In this document: positions 35,829-47,685 of the stretch, piece by piece
Numbering within the stretch: the first letter of the stretch is position 1
How the letters are laid out: each line of letters starts with the position of its first letter
NCBI RefSeq assembly: GCF_009017415.1
Contig: NC_092410.1
Span: 2,356,001 to 2,420,000 of the forward strand
DNA from: Aspergillus flavus
Taxonomy: Eukaryota > Ascomycota > Eurotiomycetes > Eurotiales > Aspergillaceae
DNA length: 64,000 nucleotides
Direction: 5' to 3'
Notes under the pieces: model-generated
The model's database searches: none
The model's input: the letters and a program-made list of their open reading frames with translations, nothing else
Told to the model about the DNA's origin: nothing
Position numbers and translations under genes: made by a program

Positions 35829-37017
35829 ATGGTCCAACAACCGAAACAGGGTAAGTAAGCCCTCAACGTATCACCAACACGGAGTACTCCCGGGGGAGTT
35901 TATTTCCCCTGACGATCGCAAACCGAACAAAGAAACCAAGTCGCACTAAACTAACCCCCAATTACAATAGAGAAAGTCTGGGCCTCCCTAATAACAAACC
36001 TCTCCTACCTCCCGGGCATTCTAACCCTTTCACACTCCCTCCAAACCACCGAAACAGCCTACCCTTTCATCGCATTATACACTTCCACATTCCCCGCCGA
36101 AGGCCTAGCAGCGCTTCACGCGCGCGGAATTCGCACCCAAGCCGTCCCCAGCGTACAACCAGGCCAAAGCAGAGTCTTCCTCCAGGATCCACGCTTCAAT
36201 GAAACATGGAACAAACTGATTGTATTCTCGCTGGTGGAGTACGACCGCATCGTCTTACTAGACGGAGATATGCTGGTGCGAAAGAACATGGATGAGCTGA
36301 TGGACGTGCCACTGGACGGGCCGGGTTCAGGATTAAGCAGCGAGGAGAATAAACAGGAGAGAGTATTCGCAGCGAGTCATGTATGCGCCTGTAATCCGCT
36401 GAACAAGCCGCATTATCCCAAGACTTGGTATGTGCACCCCATCGTCTCTCTCTCTCTCTCTCCCGTATCCCGTCCCCTCTCTTCAGCGTTTTTAGTTTCC
36501 CAATTCCAAACGTTGGGATCGCACCACATTGATACTGATGCGATGTATGCATAACAGGATACCCAAGAATTGTGCCTACACAAGCCAGCATTCGGATCCT
36601 GTCCGGGCGCAGACATCCGGCGCTCCAGCCGCGACCGGTGTTGCCATGCTGAATAGTGGCCTCTTAGTCGTGCGTCCTACCATATCGGCCTGGGCGGAGA
36701 TCCAGGCTAGACTTCACATGCCCGATCGCACGGATAAATACACTTTCCCGGATCAGGAGCTCTTGTCGGACGTGTTTCGGGGTCGATGGGTGGTATTGCC
36801 GTATGTGTATAATGCGCTAAAAACGCTACGGTGGGAGGGAGTGCACGACGATATCTGGAGAGATGACGAGGTGAAGAATGTCCATTACATCTTTGCTAAC
36901 AAGCCATGGCATGAAGATCCCGATGACGGGATGGATGAACCAAGTCGTTGGTGGTGGGAAGTAAATAGACAGAGGCAACAGTTGGAAGTGAAGAAAGGGA
37001 TTACGGACGGTCATTGA
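35829..37017 (+). CDS. GT8-family glycosyltransferase (glycogenin/galactinol synthase-like)
   Basis: Three exons, 35829-35850, 35971-36427 and 36558-37017; introns of 120 and 130 nt; 312 residues. It belongs to retaining glycosyltransferase family 8, which transfers sugars from nucleotide-sugar donors. Visible: EKVWASLITNLSYLPGILTL at the start of the nucleotide-binding fold; the DxD motif in RIVLLDGDMLVRKN (metal/UDP-sugar binding); AASHVCACNPL; GVAMLNSGLLVVRP; and FPDQELLSDVF, all typical of glycogenin/galactinol-synthase-like proteins. It lacks a signal peptide and membrane segment, so it is probably cytosolic. It is short compared with glycogenin and has no obvious glycogen-synthase-binding tail, so the acceptor is unknown. 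A CT microsatellite lies in intron 2 (36444-36462). Confidence 0.85.
36444..36462. repeat. (TC)n microsatellite in intron 2 of the GT8 gene
   Basis: Nine or so TC dinucleotides inside the second intron. Confidence 0.85.
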
Positions 37018-37290
37018 AACGGCTGTCGGGACATGTTCTCGTCTTATTTGTGTTGCTTATGATTCATGGTCTTTTCAGTCATCCAATGTATATACAGTAC
37101 ATATACCCTAGCTCCCCCGGTTGGGGTGGATAGAACGCCATAGATAGACATCAGATGATAGAAAGAGTCGGAACAAAGCAAGATCAGCCACGTAGACTAT
37201 ATTTACATTCAGAACCAATAGCCCAACCAGAGTGTGAATTGTATCCAAGGTGTTCGTGTGATTCACTGATATAGGGCTTCGATCGCCCAT

Positions 37291-39633
37291 CTATCCATTG
37301 AAACCCAGCGATTCCAGCTCCTTGCGCACCGATTCCTCAGTCTGAATCTTCTTTAGCTGCGTATCCTCCAACTTCTCTCCACCCGCAAGACGCATTTTCA
37401 GCTCGTCGATCGCACGGATCTTCTTCAGAAGCCCGCGGATCTTCTTCTCTTGTGCGGTGGGTGTACCCGCAGCTTCTACTGCAGCGTTATTGTTCGGCTT
37501 GGTCGAAGCAGGCGACGCGCCATTGGCCTGGTTCGCGTTCTTGCGCTCAGAGTTGTTGGCCTTGGAGCGACTACGCTCGTGGTGGCCCTTATCCCCATGG
37601 GATTCCGGACTGCGGGCAGGCTGCCCATCTTCACCATCCTTTAGCTTCTTCGCCTCACGCTTCTTCTTGTTCCTGGCGGCGGACTTGGATAGCTTCTCTG
37701 GCTGATCCGCACCCGGGGGCAGAACAACCCCTCCTCCAGGAGCGGCTCCCGGAGGAAGATATTCTTCGACCGGATCAGCGCCGGGAATTTCACGTCTCCG
37801 TGGCTTGCCCAAGCCGTTCAGAGCTCCACCGTTTGCCCCGTCTCGGATAAAGGTAGCACCGCCCTGATCTTCCCGCTTGAATGCAAGCGGCGTAAGCTGA
37901 CCACGAGCACCCGGCGGGCGGTAAGCACCGGCAGGTTTAACAGGAGCCTTCCTAGTGCTCAGATACGCAACAGCAGATGGGTGAGGTGTCGGGAGCGGAT
38001 GGAACGGATCACCAAGAGGGTGCTGCGTGGTGGACTGCGGTCTCCAGAACACATCGTAGAGCTCGTGCATCTCTTCGTTGTACACCAACGCACCGCTGAC
38101 ATGCCACAAACGTACACCGTTATCCACTCTGAGACGGGGACTAGTGGTAGCCGTCAGGATATACTTTCCATCGGGAGACCATTCGCAAACACTGGCATTC
38201 GACGCTTCCACAGTAGCGATCTTGAAGTAGTTTTTTTCCAGATCATAGATGTCCATTTGGCCGGCCAAGTTACCAAAGCCAGCAACCAGGACGAAGCGAC
38301 CGTGGGGAGAGAACGATATGGTGTTTCGAGGGGCGAGAGCGAAACTGTGCTGCGGCACTCCACGGAAGTTAAAGATTGTGGTCTTGGCTGGCATATAGCC
38401 GTAGACAACACCAAATTCTCTAGAGTTGGGAGACCAGGTAACATCGTGAATCGGACCCTCCTTGTCTACAGAATGACCATATTAGTATCTGCTTTATGGC
38501 AATCTGACAGGCGATAGGGTGCACGTACCCAAGTCGACACGAGAATCAAAGCCACCCGTAGCACCGAGCAGGTATAGGGTGGTCTCTCCGTAGTAACTCT
38601 TGCCTGACCGATCAACATCGGTCTGGGCGAGCACTAGCAGAGTGGTTCCAGAGGCATTCCATTTCAACTGAACCTTGTCACCCTTGAAGAAAGTCTTCTG
38701 CGAAACGGGAGCTCCGAACTGGGGCACCATGAATACCTTGACTGCAGCAGGTTGACCCTATGATAACTCCGTCAGCCAATCAATAATCCAAGCGAGAATT
38801 AATTTTCCTAACCTTGCGTTCAGGCACAAAAACGGCAACAGACTGACTCTTTCCTGGCGAGACCGCGAAGTCGATCACCCCCTCCACACGCAGCTTATTC
38901 CACACCTTGGACAGGTTGTCGCTCTGGTAAAATTGAACCTCATTTGTGACAACCCGAGCACAGTAACGCTCATCAGACGTGTATTGAAGGTTCCAGCCCG
39001 TTTGCGACTTTTGGACGTAACTACCCACAATCGTGTGTTCATCTCCGTTGCTATCCGGTGCCGTCTCCACGATCTTCCAAACCTTCAAGTTCTTGACTGC
39101 ATCGCCATTCGCATCTTTCGACGGGCGCTGCCAAGTGATCAAGTAGGTGCCGAGGGGTGAGAATCCTAGCTCAAAAACGTTTTCGGCAGGGATATTCGTG
39201 ATGATGTGTCCAACAGAAGGATCAATAACAGTTACCCTGACAGCCAGTTAACAGACGCAATACTTTCCCCAAGGAAAAAGAGACAGCATACTTCTCGGGA
39301 GATGCCCATGCAAAATACCGGCCACAGGGAGAATAAGCGCTACAGCGAAGGTTCCCCTCAGGTCTGCGGGTAGGATAAAGAATCAGATCAGTATACTCCA
39401 ACAAGGACCAATAGACATTGACAAGACGATACCTACCTCTCAAACCCCGACAATGGCTCATAGACCGGGGCTGCATCCAAGATGCCAATCCCTTTGACTG
39501 TCCTGACTGCATGAGGTTAGCAGATGGTCGTACATCGTACTGTCGAAGTGTCTATCCACAAAGACACTGATAGACTAAGAAGCAACGCAGATAAGGAGGA
39601 AAACCCACAAGCAAGCTGGGTGGGAGCTGCCAT
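37291..39633 (-). CDS. eukaryotic translation initiation factor 2A (eIF2A)
   Basis: Six exons, 39633-39609 (25 nt), 39506-39437, 39363-39292, 39236-38813, 38757-38529 and 38465-37291; introns of 102, 73, 55, 55 and 63 nt; 664 residues. eIF2A is a beta-propeller protein that can bring initiator tRNA to the 40S subunit independently of eIF2, and is not the eIF2 alpha subunit. Evidence: N-terminal KGIGILDAAPVYEPLSGFER; propeller blades with SPCGRYFAWASPEKVTVIDP, FSPLGTYLITWQRP and ISFSPHGRFVLVAGFGNLAG; CEWSPDGKYILTATTSPRLR; and DNGVRLWHVSGALVYNE, the strongest family signature. The C-terminus is basic (KKKREAKK) and ends with a helical block. It is convergent with the GT8 gene. Confidence 0.93.
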
Positions 39634-40754
39634 GACGACTTTCTAACTTCTGTTCTTTATGCAAAAAGGGAGACGAATTTATAAACGCAGCAGAGAGGGC
39701 GCGCAGATGCAATGTCGCAATTAATCCAACAACAAACACTCTCTCAGAGAAGCTAAATGGGAAGACCTCCGATAGCTTTGTGTAACAGATAACTATAAAG
39801 TAGTGATACCAGAGAAACCCAAGTTTCAGTGGCTCTCCGTCGTTGGTTGGAGGGAGGCAAAAGCGAAGAGTCGAACGTTGATGGTTAAGGTGCTGCAACT
39901 ATGCGTGGCGAGGTGTTGTTTGTCTGACGCAGCGAGACACAGCCGCCCACACACAAAGGATCCGAAAGCGAATAGGTTGGCAGAATAGTAGTCGGGTCTC
40001 CAAGCTAAGAATTCCTCGGTGCTTGACAAGTCAATGCCAGCAACGGATGGGACAGGAACACTGTAGGGGGGGAGCGTGAGTAGGAGGTGGTGGAGGTGGT
40101 GGAGGTGGTGGTGGAGGAGGACGAGGAGGAATAGAGAAGGGTAGTAGATTGGGGCGAAGGAAGCGGTGGAAGGAAGAGAAAGCGAGGGAAATTTTGCTCG
40201 GGGCAGAAAAAAAAAAAAAAAAGAACTTGCGGCGGCAATTCTGCAGAGAAGCTTAAAGCGCCAATTGAAACCCGCTACCAACGAGCTAAATCACGATTTA
40301 GATTTCCATGCTAATCTTCACCTGGTATTCTTTGGCCAAGATCAATGCAATTGACCGTTTCTACTGTTTTATATCCAATTTTAGTCGGTCGTGCATACTA
40401 TTACTTCATCCATACATACTTGAATCACTACTCTAGTGCGGTGACCAACTTCAATCAAGTCTTCGTTGAATAAACAACCTAAAGCTCAAAACAAAGACAG
40501 AAGCCTATTGTCTAACCTGTAGCTTCTGGAGTATAGCATACCTTCCGGAACATGGCTGGAGAAAGTGGAGGGAAAATAGAATTAAGAAGACTAAACATTT
40601 CATTTTGATACTTATACAATGCCAAAGAAAGATAAAGACAAAGAAACGAAAAGACAAGACAAGATAGAAGAGAAAAAGAAGGGGGAAAAAAAGTGGAAGA
40701 AAAACTAACTATCGCTGCTGAAAAACGCCTATTTACCATCTCATCGATTTTCCC
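39634..40754. other. spacer with GGT/GGA repeat between eIF2A and orphan gene
   Basis: 1.1 kb holding the 5' flank of eIF2A and the 3' flank of the next minus-strand gene. A (GGTGGA)n-like repeat lies at 40082-40126, an A-run at 40206-40221, and an A/G-rich tract at 40625-40710. Open frames here are low-complexity (Phe/Ser/His-rich on the minus strand) and not credible genes. Confidence 0.5.
40082..40126. repeat. (GGTGGA/GGAGGT)n low-complexity repeat
   Basis: Interspersed GGT and GGA triplets upstream of the eIF2A gene. Confidence 0.85.
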
Positions 40755-41701
40755 CTACAACAATCCCGAACCCCTGTCGCCCTGCATGTTACTAGGATCA
40801 TCTCGACCTAAGGGAGTGGCAAGCCGAGGGGTTCTCACGGTGGTATCAACCACATCCGGGTCATAGGTCATCCCATCGACCATTCGAGCGTCCTGCACTG
40901 GTTCGGGTGTGGTTGATCCAGTTGGCGACAATGCCACTGGTATCATTCCGCCGTCGCCGGATTGTTGAGATGATGAAGGTATTGGATTGGCTCGGGGAAT
41001 GCTAGGACTACCTAACGAATTTGGCCGACCTACCGATGATGTCCGGTTCAGGTTTGGATGTGAAATTGGACAGCTGATGGTGCTAGCTCCTTCTCCAAAC
41101 CCGACGAGGCTGGCGTTGCCTTCATCGCTGAGATTACCAACGCTCGAAGTTCCATCGTCCGGCTCCTCGCTCATCTTGTCGGCGTCAAACGCATCACTAC
41201 CGCTCGCCCATGTCGTACGAGCGCCCACGCTACCCGTAGCGCTGGCGCTACCCACGGTGCTTCTCTCCTTCAATGTGGAGCTGGTATCAAAATAGCCTGG
41301 GGCATGCGACATCGGAACTGCGGTGTTCGATTGTGACCCTCCACCAGTCCGAGCGGCTACTACCCGTTCCAGCCCCGCCAGACGCGAAATGCGGTCGGCT
41401 CGTTCTGCCTCCAGAGTTGTGGTGGAAGTCATTGACGCAGAAGATGAGTGGTGAGCATGGCGACCATGTGGTAATGGATGGCCTGTATGACCGTCTTTGA
41501 TGGCGGTGGTTGACAAAGCCGATAGAGATGTTGTGCCAGAATTTGGGGTTCCACTGAAGTAGATGTTAGACCGCTCTTAGTGTATGTTGCAGACTAGGCA
41601 GCCCGATGGAAGGGAGAGGAGGGGGCTTACGGTCCCATATCTGATGGAGTCACTGGATCAGAGGGAGGAGGGGGGAGGTTGATCAAAGTGGGCGTCGTCA
41701 T
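40755..41701 (-). CDS. conserved-looking disordered protein, unknown function
   Basis: Two exons, 41701-41631 and 41553-40755; intron 77 nt (GTAAGC..TTCAG); 289 residues. I do not recognise the family. The most protein-like block is residues 1-85: MTTPTLINLPPPPSDPVTPS, TSLSALSTTAIKDGH, then LEAERADRISRLAGLERV, a short predicted amphipathic helix. The remainder is Ser/Gly/Thr/Pro-rich with repeated SVG/SEEPDDG stretches, so intrinsically disordered. There is no signal peptide or membrane segment. The gene model is supported by a clean splice junction (CC|T gives Pro) that keeps the frame. It could be a regulatory or scaffold protein, but no function can be assigned. Confidence 0.75.
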
Positions 41702-42882
41702 TTTCTTTTACTTAAAAGAAAATAAGAAAAAGGAAAACTACCCAAGGATACTCGCTAGTTCAATAGTAAGAGGGATAATATAGTCGGGAGATAACTCTAG
41801 ACGAACAACTGTAAGCGCGACAAGTTGCGAACGCAATCGGCCCGATAAAAGAATGAGTCTTGTGGCAGAAATGGCCGGAGATGAAGTTAAATAAGGTGAA
41901 TGTGAAACGATAGCGCAGGAGTTCCGCAAAGGCATCAAATTCCACTGCGGCTTAAGGTTCAAAGATTGGAGGAGACTGGGGGTTATCGGATTGGACGTCA
42001 AGCGGTAGAATGACGGATGAATGGGGTGGGGGACTGGAGAACTTGAAGGTGTGGGAGGCAAGTTGCGTTCCAATAGGAGTGAATCGTCATGCAGACGGGA
42101 AGTTGGGGGCAGGGAAAGAACAATGCGTGGGTGCGTTTACTCTAAACTACTCCTTAGTTACGAGGTCACTAATTAACTAATGTATGAAAAAGTGAGGCTA
42201 CTAGGTAGATGGGCTGCGACACTAGTCATGGATTTTATTCTCGTTTCTCTCTCGGTTTCATATACTTTTTTCGGTTTTATAACTTTAGTACTTTTACAGA
42301 TAGCCATTGTTTTGTTTATACTCCGTAGACATGTATCCCTGTATTTCTCAAATCAACCTCCGTCGTAAAAACGGTCGACTCATCATGGATTACTTGGGGA
42401 AATCCCCTTTCGGAATTGGATGATGTCATTGTCCTGGAGTTCCCTGGATCGACCAATCATGGTTCACAGTGTGGTAGTGTGGGCCTGAGGATCCTAGCGG
42501 AATTGAAGATCCTCTCCAGCTACTACTAGTACTGGTTTGGCAGTCAGCTATGCTCCCGGCCGTGTCAACTCCACTGAAAAAAGACAATTTCTACATCGGG
42601 CTTACCTACTAAGATACCGTTATCCATTCCAACGTGGGTGCAAGATTTCCTTACAATAGTCGATAGTACTTGGACATTGTAATTCATTCATCAGTCGATA
42701 CATGGAATGAAACGAGTTATATAGGAGCAGGTAGGAGTAGTGGTGATGACAGTAATGTAGCGGGAAAAGACGATGTAGAAGTGTAAGTAATAGCATCAGC
42801 AGTAAGCTGCACACGCATGAACCCCATGCCCAATGGTTCCATCGCTTATCAGAATCCAACTTCCTTCCGGTCCGGAAATCTA
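41702..42882. other. spacer between two orphan genes
   Basis: 1.18 kb holding the 5' flank of one minus-strand gene and the 3' flank of the other. The middle (42180-42370) is AT-rich, with a 62-codon hydrophobic plus-strand frame that I do not trust. A TACTCCGTA motif lies at 42319-42327. No gene is called. Confidence 0.5.
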
Positions 42883-44418
42883 TCAATGACTGGCCTTGCG
42901 CGTTTCATAGTGAACCCGTAGATCATCCACCTCCTTTTGTAGACGCGATAAGTCAGCCAAGATGTCACTGGCATTGGATGGGTGAGGAATGTATTCTCCG
43001 TGCACTTCCGGCCGTTTCTCTGAATAGAGGCTTGTCGGTCGGGTGCTATCATTACTCTGGCTGCTGGAACCCCGTGTACGCCGCGGAGGCGGAGGTGGTG
43101 GCAAGGGGTTGCCTATCGACGCCCGTTTCATGGACGGGGTCCGGGAGGTGGACTGAGATGATGGCACCGAGGCATCTGTGCTCGGCGTGGATGTTACCGC
43201 ACCAGCGCTCTGGTGTTGTAAAGAAGGCCTCCTCGGATTCTCCTCAGATGAAGGGCCTGGTCTGGTATCCCGGGTTCGCGATGGGTTCAAACTCCAGGAG
43301 CTTGGACTAGGTGGAGGGGATTCAGTGCCCTCCATCCCAACGGCCGGCATAGAAAGCCTGCTCGGGTTTGGCTTGGACGCAGTGGTCTTGGATCTTCTCA
43401 TCTGACTGTGTCGCCTGCTCAGTGGCGGTGTCGGTGGTCGCTTGTACTGAGATTGGCTGCGCCTTAAAGGCTCACTCGACTTTTTGGCTTCGCTATTAGC
43501 CGTTTCGGTGATATAATCCACTCCTGACTGTGATGGCTTGGGTGACGATGACGATTCCGGGGGGGAACCATGAAATGAAAAGCGGTTTGCAGGTTTGGAA
43601 GGTGCGGGCTGAGGGGAAGGGGGAGTCGAGCCAGGACTAGGGTTGATTAACTTCCCATGGTGGCTCCTGGGCGGAGGCGGCGGTATCCTCTCCCTATTAC
43701 CTGAGCGACTGACTAGAGGTCTTGCCTCTGCGTCAATTGTTGGCATATAGTCTCCCGCCGCAACTTGATTTGATATGTCTATCCGTGAAGTACTTTGAGG
43801 AACACTCGTGGTGCAATTGTTTGCTGTGCGAGTACCTGAATGATAGGAACTTCTAGACGTTGTATTGCGGGAGACTTTATCGTTTTCACTCTCCCTGGGG
43901 CATTCTTCGTTGCTTGCCCTCCCAGTCTGTCTTATAGATTGCGTTGTCGGGACCGCCGGAGCTGGTTGACTAATGTACGGATCTGTGTGTGGACCAGTGC
44001 TGTCTAGGGATTCTTGGAGACAATCACCGCCGCGAGACTTGGGAGTATCCCACGTTGAAGATGATAAACTTCCTTCTCGATCCTCCATGTCATCTTCACT
44101 CAAATGTATGCCCTGATGAAATGGATCCGATACGGATTGATCATCAGAGGACATCGTATCATCGAGGTCCGGCACGTGGGACGTGGGCGGGGTTCCGGCA
44201 AGGCCATTCGGCTGAAAGAGGGCATTCTGAGAGGTCGTATTAGATGATGGAAGTGTAGGAAAGGCCGGTTTTGCGGAGGTCGAGGTAGTCGGTGAAGAAT
44301 GATGGATTGAGGGGTCTACAACGGTCAGCATTGAGCCTTGACTATCCCAGCACGCCGGAAGCGGCGGGTCGAACTCACTCTCTGGCTTTCTAGGGCGGAA
44401 TGGATTTAAACCAGACAT
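42883..44418 (-). CDS. orphan Pro/Ser-rich protein with C-terminal coiled coil
   Basis: Two exons, 44418-44379 and 44315-42883; 490 residues. The intron (44378-44316, 63 nt) has GTGAGT at the 5' end and TTGTAG at the 3' end, has no in-frame stop and is a multiple of three, so an unspliced reading also stays open. Splicing yields MSGLNPFRPRKPEN followed by PSIHHSS, which I prefer; the unspliced form would insert 21 residues. Most of the protein is disordered, Ser/Pro-rich with several PPPP runs (possible SH3/WW ligands) and SRRHSQ-type basophilic sites. The last 35 residues (DILADLSRLQKEVDDLRVHY) predict a coiled coil. Family unknown to me. Confidence 0.7.
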   Translation of the reverse strand: MSGLNPFRPRKPESEFDPPLPACWDSQGSMLTVVDPSIHHSSPTTSTSAKPAFPTLPSSNTTSQNALFQPNGLAGTPPTSHVPDLDDTMSSDDQSVSDPFHQGIHLSEDDMEDREGSLSSSTWDTPKSRGGDCLQESLDSTGPHTDPYISQPAPAVPTTQSIRQTGRASNEECPRESENDKVSRNTTSRSSYHSGTRTANNCTTSVPQSTSRIDISNQVAAGDYMPTIDAEARPLVSRSGNRERIPPPPPRSHHGKLINPSPGSTPPSPQPAPSKPANRFSFHGSPPESSSSPKPSQSGVDYITETANSEAKKSSEPLRRSQSQYKRPPTPPLSRRHSQMRRSKTTASKPNPSRLSMPAVGMEGTESPPPSPSSWSLNPSRTRDTRPGPSSEENPRRPSLQHQSAGAVTSTPSTDASVPSSQSTSRTPSMKRASIGNPLPPPPPPRRTRGSSSQSNDSTRPTSLYSEKRPEVHGEYIPHPSNASDILADLSRLQKEVDDLRVHYETRKASH

Positions 44419-45156
44419 CGCAGAGAAGGTTGGAGGCACCAATCATGAGAGCGATGGAAAATAAACTGGAAGAGGAAGTTCAGAAAGAAGAGAATAATAA
44501 ACATTCATCAGTCGGCAAAGAAAGTCGACAGCCGCTGACCACTCGCGCGGCTTCCGGAAAGCGCAACTAAACGGCCGATGGTTCGCGCCACGAAGTGTCG
44601 CCCCGGCTCTGCGGTCAATTAGGTACCTACACTACTGCCTAATCAAGGTACCTTTGATACTTTAGTACTAAGTACCTTAGGAGTGGCTTCTCTATAACCC
44701 GGACATATTTGAGGTAGTACTAGCCTTGAGCAGAGACTCAAGAGTGAAAACCATCAATGACTTCTGCGGCGTCTGCGTTCTGAATGTCTTGCATCCCCAC
44801 AAGGGAAAATAAAACCAAACGAGTAGTAAAGTAGAAAAAAATGAGAAAATGATAAAGCATAGGTATATGTTACAGGGAAAAGAATTAACCCAAAAAAAGG
44901 AAAGGAAAGGAAAAAGGATCGGCATGAAAAGCAGACTACCCTTTCCAAACACCAGGGTTATACAATACGAAATGATAAATGGTCGTCACAGTATTCCTCC
45001 CTCGAGTTCCATTGTCCGAGAAAGGAGGGTATCAGCTCTCCCGTTTATTAAAAAAAAAAAGAAAAAAGAAAAAAGAAAATGGGGAAAAAAATGAAATGTG
45101 TATCGTCCCTCCCCTGGACCGTCTTCCTCCAGATGTTACTGATATGCAAATTCCGT
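44419..45156. other. spacer between orphan gene and eco1
   Basis: 738 bp: the 5' flank of the orphan gene and the 3' flank of eco1. It holds a short GGTACC/AGTACC-rich patch at 44620-44680 and A-runs at 45050-45090. No gene. Confidence 0.55.
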
Positions 45157-46423
45157 TCAGCTTTCCTCGTATACATGCCACTCATCATCCCCAAAGAACG
45201 ACTGCGCCAAGGCTCTACCACTTTCGGTAGGCTGGCTAAATGCCATCCGCTCCTTTGGAATTTCCATGCCGTATATAAAATTGCTGACCACGCAGTCCAA
45301 AAGATCCATCGCGATCCCTTTCCGTCGCGATGACCCAGATGTCCATATGCGTGAAATCCCCACAATCGCCGGGTGAGTCTCGTTGCGAACCGTTACTGCA
45401 GGATCAGTGCGATTGGTCTGGCTAGAAGGCTTTTCAACCGGTCGTGATTCCCAAATTCGTTCCGTTAAACAGGCACCGACGCATCGACTATCCTTCATAT
45501 GCAGGAAAACCTTGTAACGGTCCACTTTCTCCGATACGCCATTTTTGCGCAAGTGTGTTGGAGGTTCGGTCTGGCTCCATAGGACATCATCTTGAATCTC
45601 AGGGGAAGACAACTCCTTATTGATAACCTCAAGAACTTTCTTCGCCTGATTCTTCGCGGTCGGAGACGCTTTTCGATCGACAATGACTACATACCCCTCA
45701 TCGAAGCGAGTAGCCTCATAAACCCAGCGCGATGCATTTGCCCTCATGAATGCTTTACCCAGATCCACTCCTGTCGAATTCATGTCATGAAACTTCTTAT
45801 GTAGGGCTGCATCCTCCGAGTTCGACGGCACATATTCCATTCCACAGGTCGCGCAGGTTCTTCTCACTTCGTGCCCTAGGTCAAGTTGCATCTGTTTTAA
45901 GACGGGTTGCTGTGACGCTGCCTTCTTCTTGGGAGGGTCTACCGACGCGCGTACACTATTGGAGTTGACCTCAGTGAGCGGGGAGCTATTGCCAGTTTCC
46001 TTGTTCGCCGATTGTTTGCGTTTGAGGAACGCGAAAGTGGGTTTTCGCGTGTTGGCCGGAGGTGAACTCAACCGAGGCGGCGGTGAGGACGGAGGTGTAG
46101 ACAGGTCATCATCCTGCGTTCCTTCGGAGAGAAGGATGGAATTGCGACGCGATGGACTGGACAGGACAGCGGCGGACGACTCACGAATGGCGTATTGGAT
46201 GCTGTTCTCTGCCTCGTCCGATTCATTCCCCGATTGAACGCGTCTTTTCTTAGCCGCTGGACTCTGGTCATCATCATAGACGCGCCATACGGGTCTACCG
46301 TACGTTTTCATCATAAGGCCTCTAGATGTTCAGTGATTAGCTCAAGTGGCGGAATCCAAGGGGTAGGAGAATCAGGCAACGAATCACGTACCGCTTGAAT
46401 GAATTTGTTACAGTCCACGGCAT
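45157..46423 (-). CDS. eco1: sister-chromatid cohesion acetyltransferase Eco1
   Basis: Preferred model: two exons, 46423-46392 and 46321-45157; intron 70 nt (GTACGT..CTAG); 398 residues. Eco1 acetylates cohesin Smc3 in S phase to make cohesion stable. Visible: a disordered N-terminal region with basic patches; a C2H2-type zinc finger at CATCGMEYVPSNSEDAALHK with following H-x3-H; and the acetyltransferase domain with ERIWESRP, VGISRIWTSGSSRRKGIAMD (acetyl-CoA loop) and FSQPTESGRALAQSFFG, all as in ESCO/Eco1. The simplest alternative starts at ATG 46314 or 46311 (MMKTYGRPVW or MKTYGRPVWR) in the second exon. The upstream exon MPWTVTNSFKR is inferred from good splice sites and frame only. Confidence 0.88.
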
Positions 46424-47685
46424 CTCCCTGTTTCAAAACATATATTCGAGCGAGCCAAGCATCTATGGCCTTCCTGGTTTATGCGATAAAAGGTAGGATG
46501 GAAGTTGTAAGATCAAAAGCAACGAAGATCAAAGACGTAGAAAAAGGTGGGAGGTGTTTATTATGATTTCACTGATGATGATTTATTTTCCAAATTGGCG
46601 GAAGGCTTCGGCGGCCAACTGATCGACAGGTGACGGAACGCGTGCCCAGGAACTAGTCCCCATTTAGTCATATTGCTCGCCGGGCGCAAAGAAACCCATA
46701 GTGAGAGGACTTGCACCAAAACGCCGCCTTCTCCTGATTGACAAAGGGAGGGTTTCCTTCACCCACTTACGTTAATAGTACTTCGTACCCAGGATTCTCA
46801 AATGGTGACCAAGTAGTCAGTCCGTTTATGGGATCACAGTGATATATGTGTTTCGGTGAATCCTCGAGGAAGGAGAAAGAACGAACTGTGACTGATTATC
46901 AAGGGATGGGGGTGGACGTAAGAAGATCCGCAAGAAGCAGGGGAGGACAGTCTCCAGCTTATAACCCGAGAAGAGTGACTGTTACCTAGATGGGTTTCGC
47001 TGAATTCTGCCGGTTGTTGGAGGAGACTTTGGTTCCAGGAGAATGCTAAGAGTTCATCTAATATATGTACACATATCAAAGGAATCCACTAATGCTTGGA
47101 GATTGTGGAACTCTAGACACGGGGCATCAGCTCTCCTGTCTCTCGTCGCTGTCGTGTTATGTTTCCCAAACTTATATCCGACTTCGCCTCCTTAAATAAT
47201 GAACAGCGATACGGCCACCAACCACATCAGTCGTACATTCGTTGCAGTATGTTAGGATACTGAGGACCTATTGTTAGTCATCTGTTAGGTAGTCATAGAT
47301 CACTTAGGTACTGTGATGGACCAGTCAGCTTTTGTGATGAGGTGGCAAGCTTGTTCTTTTGTCGTATTTCTTTCTTCTTCAAGGACATGGAAGTAAATCG
47401 AAGAGTACCTCATGATGAAGGGATTCTCCCTCTGTATTACTTATTTTAGGTTATTTGCCGTTGGTTGACTGGAATTCCAAGTAGACTAGATGATTCCCCC
47501 CGGTGCATACTACGGAGTACATACATACATACCGTTCAATGAGTGGATATTCACAGATCTACTGGAGGATCAAACCAGCCTCGTCCATGCCCTTGCTGAT
47601 GGATCTAGCGACCTTACTGGACAGAAGAGCTGTGACGGTGTTTGCGCCTAACAAGTAATTATACTTATAATTCTAATTTTAATTT

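Noticed and set aside
40005..40281. minus-strand frames with Phe/Ser/Thr/His runs upstream of eIF2A
   Set aside because: They translate the GGT/GGA and A-run repeats and have no domain.
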